From: Portulaca oleracea
Taxonomy: Eukaryota; Streptophyta; Magnoliopsida; Caryophyllales; Portulacaceae
Reading direction: 5' to 3'
Length of the DNA: 64,000 nucleotides
NCBI GenBank assembly: GCA_029582165.1
Contig: CM055877.1
Span: 42,107,249-42,171,248, forward strand
Under the pieces are notes generated by a model that was not told the origin of the DNA, did not search any database, and was given only the letters and a program-made list of their open reading frames with translations. Positions 21,901 through 32,477 of the stretch are shown piece by piece. Each line of letters begins with the position of its first letter. Positions within the stretch are counted from its first letter, which is position 1. Made by a program: the position numbers and the translations under genes.

Positions 21901-22696
21901 CCAACATAGATCGGTATGGTGCGGCACTCACGCCCCTTAATCACCTAGTTAATGTATGGAAAGGATCTATGTAGGAAGAGTAGACCCCTTTCAAGGCCGT
22001 TCAATTCTTGAAAAACCCAACACCAAAAAGATTAATGGCAATAATTGTTGAACCCTTATCTATGTAACCTATGGCCCTCACCAAGCCAAGGGCGACACAA
22101 ATTAGAGAAGGGAACCACCAATAATTCATTAAATAAACGAGCATGGATGTTTGATTAGTTATTTCTAACCGACTAAGCCTTGACTTAAACAAAAACAAGC
22201 CAAGAAACACTGCACTTGAGCACGAGCAACTCATCTAGCTTATGCATGTGTGAGGTGAAAATTGTGAAGTCTAGTAACAGTCTTGCTTGTTGCCTAGATA
22301 GTGCTTATTAATTGTTCTAAGTTGAGTGAATGCATTGTTTGAGTAGTTAGCTTCGCAACCATGTGTGTGAACCTCCTTTGTGCTGATCCTTTTCTTGATT
22401 TCGCCTCTTATCTTTTCAAAGTGTTTCGCATCCCTTTTTTCTTTAGTTTTTACATTTTCTTTCTATTCTTTTCTTTTCTTTCTTTTTCCTTTTCTTTTCC
22501 TTTGCTTTTGTGGGTATAGTGTCTATAAACCCTCACGAGACCTTCCTCGTCCACTTGGGCTGACAAGGGGTTTAAAGGGCTTGTTGCATACGCTAAATGC
22601 AACCGTGATTCCTACGAAAGTGAGTTAGGGTAGCTTAGTTTCTCTTTATTTTTGTTTTAGTTTGCTCGGGGCGAACAAACCCTTGTGTGGGAGTGT
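21901..22696 (+). other. U1 3' noncoding end and polypurine tract
   Basis: The Athila-like internal region resumes after OGR1. It is noncoding and ends CCCTTGTGTGGGAGTGT, a polypurine-like tract just before LTR1. Equivalent segments are 34350-35110 in U2 and 53070-53816 in U3. Confidence 0.6.
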
Positions 22697-22876
22697 TGTT
22701 CGGTCTTATTTCGAGCCGAATTGATACCGTTAATAAATGGTTTTTGCTTGTTTTAATCCCCTATTTGTGAATAAGTTATGATGATTTTGTGTTTTGTAGG
22801 TTAAATCAAAGGAAAAGCAAAAAAGGAAATCAAAAGTGCTGAAAAATCCAACATCCGCAACAAAAACAGGTCCAAC

Positions 22877-23015
22877 ACAGACCGGGTCAACCTAACACGG
22901 ACCGTGTTGGCTAGCTGAAACACAAGAAGCGAAAAGGGATGAAACAGCACACCACGGGCAGCCCGTGGTAGCCACCATGGACCGTGTTGGACCTGCCACA
23001 AACCGTGTTGGCTGG
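22877..23015 (+). repeat. Cluster of CACGG/CCGTG palindromes in LTR1
   Basis: Perfect palindromes include AACACGGACCGTGTT (22894-22908) and ACCACGGGCAGCCCGTGGT (22951-22969). Imperfect ones lie near 22875 and 22975-23005. LTR3 (53990-54160) has five, among them TACCACGGATCGTGGTA at 54100-54116. Confidence 0.8.
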
Positions 23016-23215
23016 GCTTTCCGTGTTTTCTTTTCCGTGGCGCATTAGGGTTTTGGAGTGATTTATTTTATTTTCCCTTCCTAAACTTTTCTATACATAC
23101 TTTATATATTAGCCTTTAGTTTCATAAAATTAGAGTAGGTAGTTAGTTTTTAGTTTTTCTTTAGTTTAGGTTAGTTTTAGATTAGGTTTTAGTTTTAGTT
23201 TTAGTTTTAGTATTA

Positions 23216-23937
23216 GTGCTTGTTTGGCCTAGTTTTTGAGAGTATTTTTGCAGTCAAGAAACACAAACTAGGTCAAACAGTGTTTTTTTTAGAAGTTATA
23301 ATTGTTTTCCAAAAACAGCTCCAAAAGCAGAAGTAGTAAATTGCTGCTTCTACTTCCTACAAACTAATCACTACTAATCTATGAGATTCTTTAGTGATTA
23401 GTTTCCATAATTTCAAATAAATATTATGATTCTTACAAAGATAGCATTTAAATATTTTAATATTATGTTAGAACCTTTAATATTATGTTGAACATTTTTA
23501 TTATTTAATTCATTTACAAATATGGTATTTGGTAAATTTTTTATACATAAATATTTAATTTAAATAATTTTATAGTCAAGTAAGACCACATATAATCATA
23601 ATAATAATTATTATTACAATAACTATAACTATACGATTATAATTATTGCTAAAATTAAAATATGATAATTTTTTAAAAATTAATTAAAAGAGAAAAATGT
23701 AAATAATCATATGATAGTTTTACTCCAAAAACCACATGATAATTTTAAAAGATAGGTCAAACAAATAAATTTAGTAAAAGCAATATATTATAGGTCATGC
23801 CAAACACTTTAATTTAGTGAAATCACTTATATTATAAGCTAGACCAAACAGTTCAATACATCTCCAAAAATAGCTTTTATAAAAAATTGTTTGTGAGAAA
23901 CAAAAACACTTTTTTAGAAACTAAGCCAAACATACAC
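23216..23937. mobile_element. Tourist-like (PIF/Harbinger) MITE in LTR1
   Basis: It is 722 bp and AT-rich, flanked by TTA (23213-23215 and 23938-23940). The left end GTGCTTGTTTGGCCTAGTTT and the right end, read in reverse, GTGTATGTTTGGCTTAGTTT pair over about 20 bp with three mismatches. The element is absent from LTR2 and LTR3. A TTA duplication with GTG...TTTGGC-type ends is typical of Tourist MITEs. There is no coding capacity. Confidence 0.75.
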
Positions 23938-24580
23938 TTAGTTTTAGTTTTAGTCTTTAGTTTCTTTAAATTTTCTTTCATTCCTCGATTGTAAGCACAT
24001 TCTCTTTCAAGATTAATTCAAGTTCTTGTTCTTTCTTGTTCTTTACTTTCTGTTTTGTTATTCTCAATTTCATTAGGATTAGTTCCACAAAAAAATCCAC
24101 TTGTTAGTGAAGCGGATGATTAAGGTTCCTCGAATTCTCCCTTCAGGTGAGGATTCGAGCAGTCTTAGTAATCCAAATCACACCTTTCTTGTTTGTTCGG
24201 GAGAAAGATTCGTGATTCAAAGATTCAAGATTCAAGATTCAAGATTAGAGTAAAGATCAAACCTTCAGGTACGTTAATGTTTTCTGTTTTAGATTCAGTA
24301 ATTAATTTAGTTTTTACTTTCATAGTTTTTAATTGCTTTCTTGATTATGCTTTTGATTTCTTGTTTAGTTTCTTGTTTTTGTTCTAGTAGTTAGGTTATG
24401 TTTTTAATTCTTGTTTTCTTTAGTTTCCATTGTTTTCAATTCATAATTAGTTTTGTTTAATTATTTACTGCTTCCTGCATATTGAAAATCTTACCAAACC
24501 AATTTCTTATTAACTTGACACATCATCCCTGTAGATTCGACAACCCTTACTTAGGATACCCAATTTCTACAACCGAACAA

Positions 24581-24598
24581 TGGCACCGTTGTCGGGGA
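24581..24598 (+). other. PBS of U2 (tRNA-Asp type, two changes)
   Basis: TGGCACCGTTGTCGGGGA differs at two positions from the intact TGGCGCCGTTGCCGGGGA at 37472-37489. Both changes are C-to-T or G-to-A, as expected from decay of methylated CpG or CpNpG sites. Confidence 0.8.
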
Positions 24599-24730
24599 TG
24601 GCGTTATTTGGAAGATTAGGTTATTGGTTTGTGTGTAAATAGTTTGTTGCTTTCTTAGTTGTAATTTAATTCAGAAAAAACGTGAACATAAAATTTGAAA
24701 AAAAAATAAAAATAATCATAAAAAAGAGTT

Positions 24731-25202
24731 CTAACTGACGTTAGGGTTCCACAATTTGAGCAAGAAATATTTTTGAGATATTTTGCTAGATTACAGGATT
24801 GTGTTGCTCAATGTGCATCATATGGTATCTCACATGATACACTAGATATCTTGGGTATTATGTTTGAGGGTATAAATTATGAAACTTGTAATCTCTTAGA
24901 ATATTATGGGTTTTCTAATTTAGGAGAAGATGAGACATTGGAATTTCTTGAATGGTTGTCTAGGGATACTTCTGAAATTGATTAGCAAAATTCTCCCTAT
25001 TTAAAATTTTGCACCACCCTCTAAGACTTTAGCAATACCATATCATGAATATCATGAATACCCCCAAAATCTGAATGGTCAATCTAGTGGTGGGGAGTAT
25101 TATTCGGAGACCTTAACTGAACAATCATGTGATTATCCCTTGTATTTTGATGATGCAGAAAACTCTTATGATCCTCCCCAATGCGATGTTGTTGAGTCTC
25201 AT
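24731..25202 (+). pseudogene. U2 copy of the gag-like ORF, first part (interrupted by CRMb)
   Basis: The ATG of the U1 and U3 copies is CTA here (24731-24733), so the start is lost. The LQDCVAQCASYGISHDTLDI segment and GINYETCNLLEYYGF follow, and then a stop (TAG near 24985). The 5-bp CTCAT at 25198-25202 is duplicated at 32473-32477. The frame continues at 32478 after the CRMb insertion. Confidence 0.6.
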
Positions 25203-26649
25203 TGATGTATGCCAACTCAAAAAAATCAGAGTGTTGAGCTAGAACACACAATACAGTCACACAAACACACAGCTGGATGCTTGAACTTTGCAATAACTGA
25301 TAGAAAGCAATAAGCTGGTATAGAAGACAACCCAACAACAGAATAAATGGGATAGACTTGATGTATGCCAACTCACTAAGATCAGAGTGTTGAGCTAGAA
25401 CACACCATACAGTCACACAAACACACAGCTGGATGCTTGAACTTTGCAATAACTGATAGAAAGCAATAAGCTGGAATAGAAGACAACCCAACAACAGAAT
25501 AAAAGGGATAGACTTTCTTACAGTTGATACAGATACACCACAACTGCAATCAAGGGCAAGGGACTCTCACATACATGCCTCTACAGATACACCAAAGCAT
25601 GGATGATCAAGCTCAGTTTACACTTGCTGGATTTGCCAATTTCCAGTGACAGGAACTGATTGAACCAAGATTGAGAGTTATAGGACACTCACAAACTTTC
25701 AAAGGTACTAAGACACTCGAGAATACTATTGAATAAACACTGAGATGACTTTCATTGATAGAGAACTTCTGAATTTAAAGGAAACTAACAGTTTGATTAA
25801 CAGGTGCTTAAGCATAAGCATTTTGTCTAATCTCCCTGATCTAATTCTAACTTACAAAGCTTAAAACAAATACATATGATTACATCCTAAGCTATCTAAT
25901 ATGATCCAGATTACAATTGCTTGGAAGTAAAAGAGAAAAGCTAACTAAAATCTGATTGGACCAATTTGCCAAAGAGTGGCAAAATGAGCCAATAGGAAGC
26001 TTTCCTCTCCTAAGGGGTAAAACTAAGTTACTGAGGTAATTCCCGCGTCAATGCTAACCTGGATGTAATCTCAACAGGTTAATATCAAGCTTGAAAGACC
26101 AAACTAACCCCTGTGAACAGAAAACAAAGCACATAGCCCCAGAACTAGGGTTCTGGAAAAACTGATAAACAACCCTGCTGGGATTGGTTGTTCTGCCTTC
26201 TGAATCTTACTCGTGCTATGCTTGATCATGCTGGGACTTGGCTTGGACTTGAAAAGGACATGGTATGGAACAAAAAACTCCTAGGAAACATTGGCTGAAA
26301 CTTCCTTAATCAAGAGATACAACATTGAGAAAGTCATTGCTTTGATCGCTGGAATTGAATTGACCGAAGACCAATGCTGATGGACTGAGTGGCTGCAAGT
26401 GCAAGGGCTTGCTTTACCATGGTGTAACAAGCCTGGATGGATGCTGTTGGTGGTGTGGTGGCTGCTGGTGATGCTAAGAACCTCCTGCTGGAACCTTGGA
26501 CTGCTGAGAAGTTTGCTGAGTTGTGTGAAACAGCAAGTGCTCCTCCTTCTTGTGCTGCTGCTATTGTAATTTCTGGTAAAGATCCCTTGGAAGCCTCCTT
26601 TGCTGATGAAGGTGTTGTTGCTGGTTGTTCTCCTTGATAGTCTCCATCA
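25203..26649 (-). repeat. CRMb 3' LTR with a terminal tandem duplication
   Basis: It is 1447 bp against 1294 bp for the 5' LTR. The excess is a tandem copy of the LTR end: 25203-25358 (156 bp) repeats the sequence starting at 25359. The outer copy abuts the target-site duplication. Confidence 0.85.
26334..26649 (-). pseudogene. LTR-encoded C-terminal tail of the CRMb polyprotein
   Basis: The integrase frame runs without a stop through the PPT and into the 3' LTR for about 104 residues, stopping at 26334-26336. The tail is Ala/Ser/Thr-rich. It ends in a block (AATTPPTASIQACYTMVKQA) that is also readable in the 5' LTR of CRMb (minus strand, 32290-32220) and in the 5' LTR of CRMa (near 14080-14150). 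CRM-lineage elements are known to end pol inside the 3' LTR with a CR motif. Whether this block corresponds to that motif needs an alignment. Confidence 0.6.
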
Positions 26650-26657
26650 TCCTCCCC
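26650..26657 (-). other. CRMb polypurine tract
   Basis: GGGGAGGA on the minus strand lies directly before the TGATGG start of the 3' LTR. It lies within the coding frame. Confidence 0.75.
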
Positions 26658-27763
26658 AGGTTGAGGAAAGTTTGTCCTCAAACTTGGAAGGTCTTCATCT
26701 GCTGGATAGTATGGTCGAAGATCTGCTATATTGAATGCTGCTGAGCCTCCATACTCTTCAGATAGATCCAGTCTGTAGGCATTATCTCCAATTCTTTCAA
26801 GTACTTCAAAGGGGCCATCTTCTCTTGCTAACAGCTGGCCTTTTCTTTTGCTGGGGAACCTGTCCTTCCTGAGGTGGATCCAAACTAAGTCTCCTGGCTG
26901 GAAGGTCACCTTCTTCTTGTACTTGTTAGCTGAAGTAGACACCTGTTCACTATATCTGGCAATTTTCTCCTTTCACTTGCTGATGAAGCTCCTTGATTTG
27001 ATCTGCTCTTTTACCTGCTTCGAAACTAAATTTGACAGAAGTAGTTAGTGGAACTAAATCCAAAGGGGAAATTGGATTTTTACCATAGACTACTTGGAAT
27101 GGAGAGTAGCCTGTGGCCTTGGATGGTGCTTTGTTGTAAGCAAACTCAGCATGGGGCAATAAAGTATCCCATCCTGCTTTATTTTTGTGGATCAGTGCTC
27201 TCTATAGGACTCCAAGTGTTCTGTTAGTAACCTCTGTCTGGCCATCAGTTTGTGGGTGGAAAGTGGTGCTGTACTTGAGCTGGGTGCCCAGTTTCTTCTA
27301 TAGAGTGACCCAAAAATGGCTCCAAAACTTGGTATCCCTGTCGGATACCATTGTTCTTAGCACTCCATGCAATCTAATAATTTCTTGGAAGAATAATTCA
27401 GCAACTTTGGGGGCATCAAAGGTGGTGTGGCAGGGTATGAAATGTGCCATTTTTGAGAATCTATCAACCACCACCATGATTGAATCCTTCCCTCTTTGAG
27501 TTCTTGGCAAACCTACAATGAAATCAAGGCTTACATCTTCCCAAGGGCTGTTGGGAACTGGCAATGGTGTGTACAAGCCTTGGGGTAGGCTGTGTGACTT
27601 TGCCAATTGACACACATTGCACCTCTTCAATAGATGATCCACATCCTTCCTCATCTTTGGCCAACTATAATGCTCTCTCAACATCAACAATGTCTTTTCA
27701 ACTCCAAAATGTCCTGCTAAGCTTCCTCCATGGACTTCTGTGATCAACAACTCCCTGAAACTG
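26650..27763 (-). pseudogene. CRMb integrase, with two stops and one frameshift
   Basis: The HHCC domain ([13 protein letters not shown] ... [12 protein letters not shown]) spans about 27735-27590. The catalytic Asp in SLDFIVGLP is near 27530 and that in SDRDTKF near 27337. TAG stops lie at 27298-27300 (a Trp codon in CRMa) and 27202-27204 (a Leu codon in CRMa). An extra base near 26973 shifts the frame. The GPFEVLERIGDNAYRLDL module (about 26820-26767) and SLRTNFPQPG follow. The core catalytic residues are retained, unlike in CRMa. Confidence 0.85.
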
Positions 27764-28470
27764 CTCTTAGGGACACACAACCTGCTTCCTTTGAACAAAT
27801 ATCCCGGGTCTATGTGGTACAGACCCTGGGATTGCTGCTGACACTTCTGGTACACCTGCTTGAAATCTCCATCCTCCTGATAGAAAGCTTTCAAATGCTC
27901 AAAACCAATAGTTCTAGAATCAAGCATGTGAAGAACATGTACCTTCTACTCAATGCATCTGCTCCTTTGTTTAGCACTCCTGATTTATGGTGGATCATGA
28001 AGTGAAACTGCTGCAGATACTCTACCCAAGCAGCATGCCTGGTGTTGAGCTTGTGCTGCCCTTGAATGAACTTCAAGGCCTCATGATCACTGTGAAGTTT
28101 GAATTCTGCTCCAATAAGGTAGTGCCTCCAGTGCTGAAGAGCTCTAATGATGACATAGAACTCTTTGTCATAGGTGTTGTATTTCTTCTTGGCATCACTT
28201 AGCTTTTCACTGAAATAGGCAATTGGCTTGCCCTCGTGGGTCAATACTGCTCCAATGCTAACTCCTGAAGCATCACATTCTACTTCAAAAACTTTGCTGA
28301 GAGCTGGGTAGTGCTAGAACTGGTGCTGAAGTGAGCCTTTCTTTGACTTCTTCAAAGGCTTTCTGGGCTGTTGCTGTCCAAATAAAGGACTTTCCTTTCA
28401 CCACTTCAGTCATTGGTGCTAGGATGATGCTGAAATTCTTGACAAATCTCCTGTAAAATGAACCCAGGCC
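27764..28470 (-). pseudogene. CRMb RNase H region
   Basis: Blocks read [13 protein letters not shown] near 28285-28250, then [20 protein letters not shown] and [13 protein letters not shown] (about 28095), ending near DALSRRY at 27960. A frame change occurs between the RT piece (ending 28285) and this segment, and another near 27905 before the integrase frame. Confidence 0.8.
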
Positions 28471-29170
28471 ATGGAAGCTCCTGACTTGATGAATAGAAGT
28501 GGGCACAGGCCACTCCCTGATTCCTTGAATCTTCTCATTATCAACCTGAATACCTGTTGCTGTAACAATGTACCGCAAGAAGTTCACTTGGGATGTAAAG
28601 AAGTGACACTTCTTGAGATTCCCAAATAACTCCTCCGTGCTTAAAATGGTTAAAACCTCCTGCAAATGCTTGACATGCTCTTGCTCAGACCTGTTATAGA
28701 CAAGAATATCATCAAAGTATACCACAACACTCTTGCCTATGAGTGGCTTAAGGACCTGATTCGTGAGTCTCATGAATGTAGATGGGGCATTAGTCAGACC
28801 AAAAGGCATGACCAACCATTCAAACAACCCTCCCTTGGTCTTAAATGTTGTTTTCCAACTCATCTCCCTCATAGATCCTTATCTGGTAGTATCCACTCCT
28901 TAAATCAATCTTAGAAAAGACTACTGACCCATGTAACTCATCCAACATGTCCTCAAGTCTAGGTATAGGGTACCTATACTTGATTTTGATCTTGTTAATA
29001 GCCCTACAATCAATACACATTCTTTGGCTTCCATCTTTCTTAGGCACTAACAAGGCTGGGACCGCACATGGACTTAAACTCTCCCTAATCATTCCCTTCT
29101 CCAATAACTCATCCACCTGCCTCTGTATCTCATTGGTATCTGCTGGTGGCATCCTATAAGCTGGCTTATT
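28285..29170 (-). pseudogene. CRMb reverse transcriptase (YFDD retained)
   Basis: Motifs in order: [44 protein letters not shown], a frameshift near 28855 just before the WKT codons, [20 protein letters not shown] with both catalytic Asp (codons at 28708-28719), and FLRYIV in place of the usual FLGYIV. The domain is otherwise full length. It supplies the part that CRMa has lost. Confidence 0.88.
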
Positions 29171-31122
29171 AGGTAACACTGATCCAGGCACTAAATCAAT
29201 TTTGTGTTGGATATCCCTTTTAGGTGGCAAATCAGGTGGCATTTCATCAGGAAATACATGCTGAAACTGCTGAAGTAAGGGTAGGAATAAAGGGTTGTCA
29301 TTTTGTGGTGATGAGGGTTGTTCAGGGTCTAAAAGGATCAAGTCCTTCTGTGTGCTAAACTCATGATGATCAGATAAAAGCAACACATCAAAACTAGGTT
29401 CAAGACACAAGGTTTTGGCTTTTTTGGTTAACTGTGAGGGTTTCATGGGGGTTAGGACAATCTTTCTGTGGTGTAGGGTCAGGGTATAGGTATTAGCTCT
29501 TCCACAGTGGTTTACGGATCTATCATACAACCAAGGTCGACCCAAAAGCAAATGACATGCATCCATAGGTAAGACATCACACCAGACCTCATCTTTGTAT
29601 GATTGACCAATTGAAAAAGCAACAAGGCATCTAGCAGAAACTTTGATACCTTTGCCAGAACTGAGCCACTGGATGGTATATGGTGCTGGGTGGGGCTTGG
29701 TTGCGAGGCTTAGCTTCTTCACCGTAGTGTTGGATCTTTGCGTACGACTTCCATCGCCCACAATCACTAAGCATACTTTCCCTCCAATAGTGCATCTTGT
29801 ATGAAAGATATTCTCCCTTTGCTCTTCTGCTTCCTCTACTGCTGAGCTGCTTAGAACTCTTCTTCTCACAAGCATTTCTCCCTCATCTGGACCTTCTTCT
29901 ATAACCTCATCATCATAGATAGGGTCATGTTCATGCTCTGCATACTCCTGTTCTTCTTCCTGCAAATTTTCAGGATCAATAAACAAAGCTGCTTGGTACT
30001 CAGTAAGAGTAACCATTCTCTTGTTTGGACATTCTGAGGCAATGTACCCTAGTCCTTGACATCTGAATCACCTTCTCTATGTATAAGGCCTGCTGATTGG
30101 GGCTGGGGTTCTTTGTGGGGAATTTTGTGGTTGATTTTGTGGGGGTCTTGGGGCTGAATTTCTGATTTGAGGTGGAAGTGGGGATGGATAGGTCTTTTGT
30201 GGGGCATTATAAGGTTTATAAGGGTTTGGCTTGGCTGGTGCATAAGGTTTGGCTGGATATCTGCTGCTGCTGTAGTCCTTTGATCTAGACTTCTTCTGAT
30301 GTTCCACTTTATGAGCCAGAGAACTTAGCTAATCAAGGGAATTATAGACCTGCAGCTCTACAATGTTCTTGATGCCTTCATTCAAGCCTGCAAGATACCT
30401 GATATAGGTTTGCACTTCATTCTCTTGCATATTACACTTCCAAAGCAAGTGCTCAAACTCCTTTGTGTACTCTTCTACAGACTTGTTTTCCTGCACAAAA
30501 TGCTGCAATTTGTTGTAGTTCTCCTTCATGTAATTATCTGAAAGGAACTTCTCCTTCAACTTCTTCCTCATCTCAAGCCAGGTACTCACACTATCCTCTC
30601 CAATCTCCATTCTCCTTCTCTGCAGATTAGTCCACCAAGTAGAAGCATATTTTTTTAACTTTAAGGCTACTAACTTCACCTTGTTTTCTTCTGAGACCTC
30701 CTTCAAATCAAAGACTCTTTCTACTGTCTGTAACCAATCTAGGAAAACATCAGGGTCCAACTCTCCTGCATACTCAGGTATATCAATCTTGAAATCAAGT
30801 TTCTCAACCCTCCTATCTCCCCTCCTTACTTCTCTTTCACTTTCACTGTTTTCCTTAGGCTCACTGACTCTAGGTGATCTTATTATCCTTCTCCTACTCC
30901 TGGGTGTAGGTCTAGGACCTCGACCTCCTCTCCCTGTCCTACTGAAAGGATTCTCACCTTCTCCTTCCTCCATCTCATCATTAGTCTCCTTATTCAACTG
31001 ATGCCTATGCAGTCTCATATAGTAATTCAACTGCTCACTCAGAAATTTCATTTCCTGTTCTACTTCTTCCTTCTCTTTCAGGGTTTGTTCTAAGACTTCT
31101 TGTGGTGTTTTACTACGGCCAT
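29171..31122 (-). pseudogene. CRMb gag and protease, broken
   Basis: The ATG at 31120-31122 corresponds to that of CRMa at 15210, but a 4-bp deletion shifts the first codons. From about 31090 the gag frame is open to a TAG at 30329-30331, with the ASTWWTNLQRRR and SVEEYTKEFEHLL motifs. TAG 30077-30079 and a TGA that replaces the first Cys of the zinc knuckle follow (about 30068-30070); the knuckle His is Tyr. The protease active site has Val where CRMa has the catalytic Asp (about 29755), so the protease is dead. Confidence 0.82.
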
Positions 31123-31163
31123 TTTACTAAAACAAGCAAACACACTCCAAGATAGAACACAAT

Positions 31164-31175
31164 GCTCTGATACCA
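31164..31175 (-). other. CRMb primer-binding site (tRNA-iMet)
   Basis: TGGTATCAGAGC on the minus strand, three bases after the LTR, is a perfect complement to the 3' end of initiator tRNA-Met. Confidence 0.88.
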
Positions 31176-31178
31176 AGA

Positions 31179-32472
31179 TGATGTATGCCAACTCACTAAG
31201 ATCAGAGTGTTGAGCTAGAACACACCATACAGTCACACAAACACACAGCTGGATGCTTGAACTTTGCAATAACTGATAGAAAGCAATAAGCTGGAATAGA
31301 AGACAACCCAACAACAGAATAAAAGGGATAGACTTTCTTACAGTTGATACAGATACACCACAACTGCAATCAAGGGCAAGGGACTCTCACATACATGCCT
31401 CTACAGATACACCAAAGCATGGATGATCAAGCTCAGTTTACACTTGCTGGATTTGCCAATTTCTAGTGACAGGAACTAATTGAACCAAGATTGAGAGTTA
31501 TTGGACACTCACAAACTTTTAGAGGTACTAAGACACTCGAGAATACTATTGAATAAACACTGAGATGACTTTCATTGATAGAGAACTTCTGAATTTAAAG
31601 GAAACTAACAGTTTGATTAACAGGTGCTTAAGCATAAGCATTCTGTCTAATCTCCCTGATCTAATTCTAACTTACAAAGCTTAAAACAAATACATATGAT
31701 TACATCCTAAGCTATCTAATATGATCCGGATTACAATTGCTTGGAAGTAAAAGAGAAAAGCTAACTAAAATCTGATTGGACCAATTTGCCAAAGAGTGGC
31801 AAAATGAGCCAATAGGAAGCTTTCCTCTCCTAAGGGGTAAAACTAAGTTACTGAGGTAATTCCCGCGTCAATGCTAACCTGGAAGTAATCTCAACAGGTT
31901 AATATCAAGCTTGAAAGACCAAACTAACCCCTGTGAACAGAAAACAAAGCACATAGCCCCAGAACTAGGGTTCTGGAAAAACTGATAAACAACCCTGCTG
32001 GGATTGGTTGTTATGCCTTCTGAATCTTACTCATGCCATGCTTGATCATGCTGGGACTTGGCTTGGACTTGAAAAGGACATAGTAAGGAACAAAAAACTC
32101 CTAGGAAACATTGGCTGAAACTTCCTCAATCAAGAGATACAATATTGAGAAAGTCACCGCTTGATTCTTTGGGAACTGGAATTGACCGGAAGACCAATGC
32201 CGATAAATTTGAGTGGTCGCAGTGCCAGGGCTTGCTTTACCATGGTGTAACAAGCCTGGATGGATGTTGTTGGTGGTGTGGTGGCTGCTGGTGATGCTAA
32301 GAATCTCCTGCTGGAACTTTGGACTGCTGAGAAGTTTGCTGAGTTGTGTGAAGCAGCAAGTGCTCCTCCTCCTTGTGCTGCTGCTGTTGTAATTGCTGGT
32401 GAAGATCCCTTGGAAGCCTCCTTTGCTGATGAAGCTGCTGCTGCTGGTTGTTCTCCTTGATGGTCTCCATCA
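31179..32472 (-). repeat. CRMb 5' LTR
   Basis: It is 1294 bp, has TG...CA ends, and is next to the CTCAT duplication at 32473-32477. It contains the same LTR-tail reading frame (32472-32154) as the 3' LTR, with many more differences there than in the rest of the LTR. Confidence 0.85.
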
Positions 32473-32477
32473 CTCAT

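Larger units (their letters stand above)
22697..24579 (+). repeat. LTR1 of the Athila-like array (shared by U1 and U2)
   Basis: It starts TGTTCGGTCTT and ends CAACCGAACA, and is followed by the PBS. Without the MITE at 23216-23937 it is about 1.16 kb. TTTATATATT at 23100-23110 is a possible TATA. A cluster of CACGG-type palindromes lies at 22877-23015. Confidence 0.85.
25203..32472 (-). mobile_element. CRMb: CRM-like chromovirus (Ty3/gypsy), minus strand, defective, nested in U2
   Basis: The ends are TGATGGAGACC...CATACATCA on the minus strand, with a perfect target-site duplication CTCAT (25198-25202, 32473-32477). The 5' LTR is 31179-32472, PBS 31164-31175, gag-pol 31122-26650, PPT 26650-26657 and 3' LTR 25203-26649. 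It is a close relative of CRMa in every domain, but structurally more complete (both LTRs, PBS and PPT present). All domains are recognisable, but several stops and frameshifts make it non-functional. Confidence 0.88.
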
